A model generated the notes under the pieces. The model was not told the origin of the DNA. It did not search any database and saw only the letters and a list, made by a program, of their open reading frames with translations. A stretch of 14,614 nucleotides of DNA from Candidatus Nomurabacteria bacterium (lineage in GTDB: Bacteria > Patescibacteriota > Minisyncoccia > Phycocordibacterales > UBA9973), in contig SIBT01000012.1 in assembly GCA_009695015.1 (NCBI GenBank), positions 1 to 14,614 of the forward strand, in the 5' to 3' direction. Positions within the stretch are counted from its first letter, which is position 1, and every line of letters starts with the position of its first letter. Shown piece after piece: positions 13,089-14,614 of this stretch. The position numbers and the translations under genes were made by a program.

Positions 13089-14369
13089 TCATTTGGGATA
13101 ATTCACAATCACTTTTATATTTTTTGTTTTGTTAGGCAAAGTCATTTTCCAAAAAGGACTGATCACTAAATCAGCAGAATCTATATTTGGATATTGTAAC
13201 AATACTTGATTAAAATCTTTCTTTGATTTACTCAAGAGATCAGTGACGAGTTTATTTTCATCTAACTTCCAAACAATTTTTGTTGTACCTTTTAAATTAA
13301 AATTTATATTTTTTACGCCTGAAAGATTATTTGTAAATGAAATATAATCTTTATTAGCAGGAGAAGTAAGGACTGCCTGCGCAGGCACGGAAAAAACCAA
13401 ATCTCGAATATTTGGTATAAATACATCACTGCCATCATATTCTTTAACACTATTTTCCACAATTTTTTGCGTCAGCTTCTTTTCATTAAAAAGAAATCCA
13501 TACAATGTGCCTTTCATATTTATAGGCAACATATTATCTTTGGAAAAACTAACATCAATATTAGTGTCATTTATATTCATATAAACTGCATCTTTAAATA
13601 AAATAAATCCATTAGGAATCTGGTCCGTTGCTTTTTTTAATAATTTCCCTTGTAGGGTTGTCTTTAAATCATTAAGGGCTATAGACTTTTCGGCATCAGA
13701 AATAATCGATGCCTTACCTTTGAATCCACCAGTGATTTCCTCTTTAGATCTAGCGTAAAATTTAGCATATTTAGGTGTCCCTTTGAAACCAAAAATCGTA
13801 AAATCAAGCGGGGCACTATTATATTCATTGCCCGCCTCTAATCCATAAATATCTACTTCGATAAACCCCGGAGTTGTATCATTCATACCCGGCAAAACTA
13901 TCTGTTTTTTAGTTTTATAAATTTTACCATTTGAGCCTTCTAGTCGAGTACCTATATCAAGCCGTTGAGAAGTAGAACTAAAAGCATTGTAAATTAAGAC
14001 AGTACCCTCGGCCCTTTCTGAAACTTCCTTCTCTTCGGTGGTTTTTACTATTTTATTTTCTTCTCCAGAAATAACTATTAAATCAAACGAGAACTCTTCT
14101 ATACCTCCACTTAGAGTTGCAAATAAATTTTCATTCAAAACTACATTTTGCATTTTAGGATTTATGGTAACTACCACTCTTGAAAAAAGAGACGAAATAC
14201 TATAAAGAAAAAAAATAAGAGAAATAATGGCCACAAACCAAAGTTTATATCGAGTCTGAGGCGCCTTGGGCCCTGTCTCGATAGAACCTAGAACACTATG
14301 TGGCACTACTCTCATCTCTCGATTTACATGTTTTACTTTTATTATATCTTGCAGTAAATTCCTCGGCAT
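13089..14369 (-). CDS. Single-pass membrane protein with large extracytoplasmic domain, unknown function
   Basis: A 426-residue protein with a cytoplasmic N-terminus of about 42 residues, one membrane helix at about 43-62 (LWFVAIISLIFFLYSISSLF) and an outer domain with no cysteines apparent. Recognisable blocks are SERAEGTVLIYNAFSSTSQRLDIGTRLEGSNGKIYKT, GFIEVDIYGLEAGNEYNSAPLDFTIFGFKGTPKYAKFYARS, and an end rich in beta-type sequence. Similar blocks occur in Patescibacterial proteins sometimes labelled baseplate J-like or hypothetical; I recall this but cannot confirm it. An extracellular beta-sandwich scaffold or surface protein is plausible. It starts 2 nt after the upstream partial gene, so they probably form an operon, with an extra -10 box before it. 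GC-rich palindromic segments lie at its start (14261-14278) and middle (13374-13387). Confidence 0.85.
   Translation of the reverse strand: MPRNLLQDIIKVKHVNREMRVVPHSVLGSIETGPKAPQTRYKLWFVAIISLIFFLYSISSLFSRVVVTINPKMQNVVLNENLFATLSGGIEEFSFDLIVISGEENKIVKTTEEKEVSERAEGTVLIYNAFSSTSQRLDIGTRLEGSNGKIYKTKKQIVLPGMNDTTPGFIEVDIYGLEAGNEYNSAPLDFTIFGFKGTPKYAKFYARSKEEITGGFKGKASIISDAEKSIALNDLKTTLQGKLLKKATDQIPNGFILFKDAVYMNINDTNIDVSFSKDNMLPINMKGTLYGFLFNEKKLTQKIVENSVKEYDGSDVFIPNIRDLVFSVPAQAVLTSPANKDYISFTNNLSGVKNINFNLKGTTKIVWKLDENKLVTDLLSKSKKDFNQVLLQYPNIDSADLVISPFWKMTLPNKTKNIKVIVNYPK
13374..13387. repeat. 14-bp GC-rich palindrome inside the membrane protein gene
   Basis: TGCCTGCGCAGGCA is a perfect palindrome with no spacer, encoding part of VPAQAV. 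It stands out as GC-rich in an AT-rich gene. It may be a short palindromic repeat spread in the genome or a protein-binding word. Confidence 0.6.
14261..14278 (-). repeat. Degenerate copy of the palindromic element core
   Basis: The minus strand reads AGACAGGGCCCAAGGCGC, identical at 16 of 18 positions to 7707-7724 in the regulator gene. It is in the same reading frame, giving ETGPKAP here and QTAPKAL there. The right half of the palindrome has decayed. It lies in the short cytoplasmic segment before the membrane helix. Confidence 0.55.
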
Positions 14370-14371
14370 AA

Positions 14372-14614
14372 TTATATTTTACCCTGTAACCTATTAATAT
14401 AGACAGAATTAAGAATTAGAAATGGATCACGAACAATATTATCCTCAAATAATGCCATACCATGGAAAACTTCCGCGCCTAAAAAAATAATTTTAAATTT
14501 TGATTCGGTTAAAGTATATTGATTGAATTGTTCAGTTTTAATGGTTTCTGAAAAAAAATTGGCCATTTCCTTATCTACGGTTAAATAAATAGTCGCAGGG
14601 ATAGAAATATCATT
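14372..14614 (-). CDS. C-terminal part of an unrecognised protein (N-terminus beyond right edge)
   Basis: The frame is open from the right edge of the window to the TAA at 14374-14372, giving 80 codons; an internal ATG at 14566 is probably not the start, since the 16 codons before it are also open (NDISIPATIYLTVDKE). The visible sequence ends FKIIFLGAEVFHGMALFEDNIVRDPFLILNSVYINRLQGKI. The alternating hydrophobic strands and the DPFL-x-L end loosely suggest the last strand-helix unit of an actin-like (FtsA/PilM-type) ATPase fold, but this is a guess. It ends 2 nt before the next gene, so the two are probably co-transcribed and may work together at the membrane. Confidence 0.6.
   Translation of the reverse strand, partial: NDISIPATIYLTVDKEMANFFSETIKTEQFNQYTLTESKFKIIFLGAEVFHGMALFEDNIVRDPFLILNSVYINRLQGKI
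14376..14381 (-). promoter_or_regulatory. -10 element before the membrane protein gene
   Basis: Minus-strand TAAAAT ends 6 nt before ATG 14369, inside the last codons of the upstream gene. No good -35 is seen. Same spacing as at grpE and dnaJ; weaker evidence here because it overlaps coding sequence. Confidence 0.35.

Noticed and set aside
14372..14566. A stand-alone 64-residue gene starting at ATG 14566
   Set aside because: The same frame is open for 16 more codons to the window edge, so it is more likely the end of a longer gene.

Overview
The window is an AT-rich, gene-dense stretch of what is most likely a Patescibacteria (Candidate Phyla Radiation, Parcubacteria-like) chromosome. The indications are pared-down or lineage-modified ribosomal proteins (a 117-residue L13, an IF-1 with a charged insertion), a CxxC-x17-CxxC zinc module in a TraG/VirD4-like ATPase, a second related zinc-ribbon remnant, very tight gene spacing, and the absence of recognisable Shine-Dalgarno sequences. 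TGA ends real genes, so the standard bacterial code applies. The taxonomic call is inference from these features, not from a search.

All genes except one lie on the minus strand, so transcription runs from right to left. At the right edge is the C-terminus of an unrecognised protein (14372-14614) followed by a single-pass membrane protein with a large outer domain (13089-14369). Next comes the classic alpha-operon end of the ribosomal superoperon: infA, rpmJ, rpsM, rpsK, rpsD, rpoA, rplQ, rplM, rpsI. A good TTGACG-17-TATAGT promoter stands just before infA, and a terminator-like hairpin sits just before rpmJ. grpE follows with its own -10 box.

Convergent to grpE is the only plus-strand gene, a PaaX-like/Cas2-fold transcriptional regulator (7607-8152). 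A large inverted repeat separates the two. The regulator is divergent from dnaK, and the promoters of both genes flank a CIRCE-like inverted repeat. dnaK ends in a clear rho-independent terminator. After it come two paralogous, soluble TraG/VirD4/HerA-type ATPases (3332-5452 and 1516-3039), separated by a chain of three tiny overlapping frames carrying zinc-knuckle sequence. Then comes dnaJ and a partial multi-pass membrane protein at the left edge.

The Hsp70 machine (DnaK, DnaJ, GrpE) is therefore complete in the window but split by the regulator and the ATPase pair. The most interesting signals are these: -10 boxes ending 6-8 nt before the ATG in most first genes, implying leaderless mRNAs; GC-rich palindromes placed in frame inside several coding regions, two of them sharing an 18-bp core; the NTGA-coupled zinc micro-ORF chain; and the divergent dnaK/regulator control region. 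I found no CRISPR array, tRNA, rRNA or insertion sequence.
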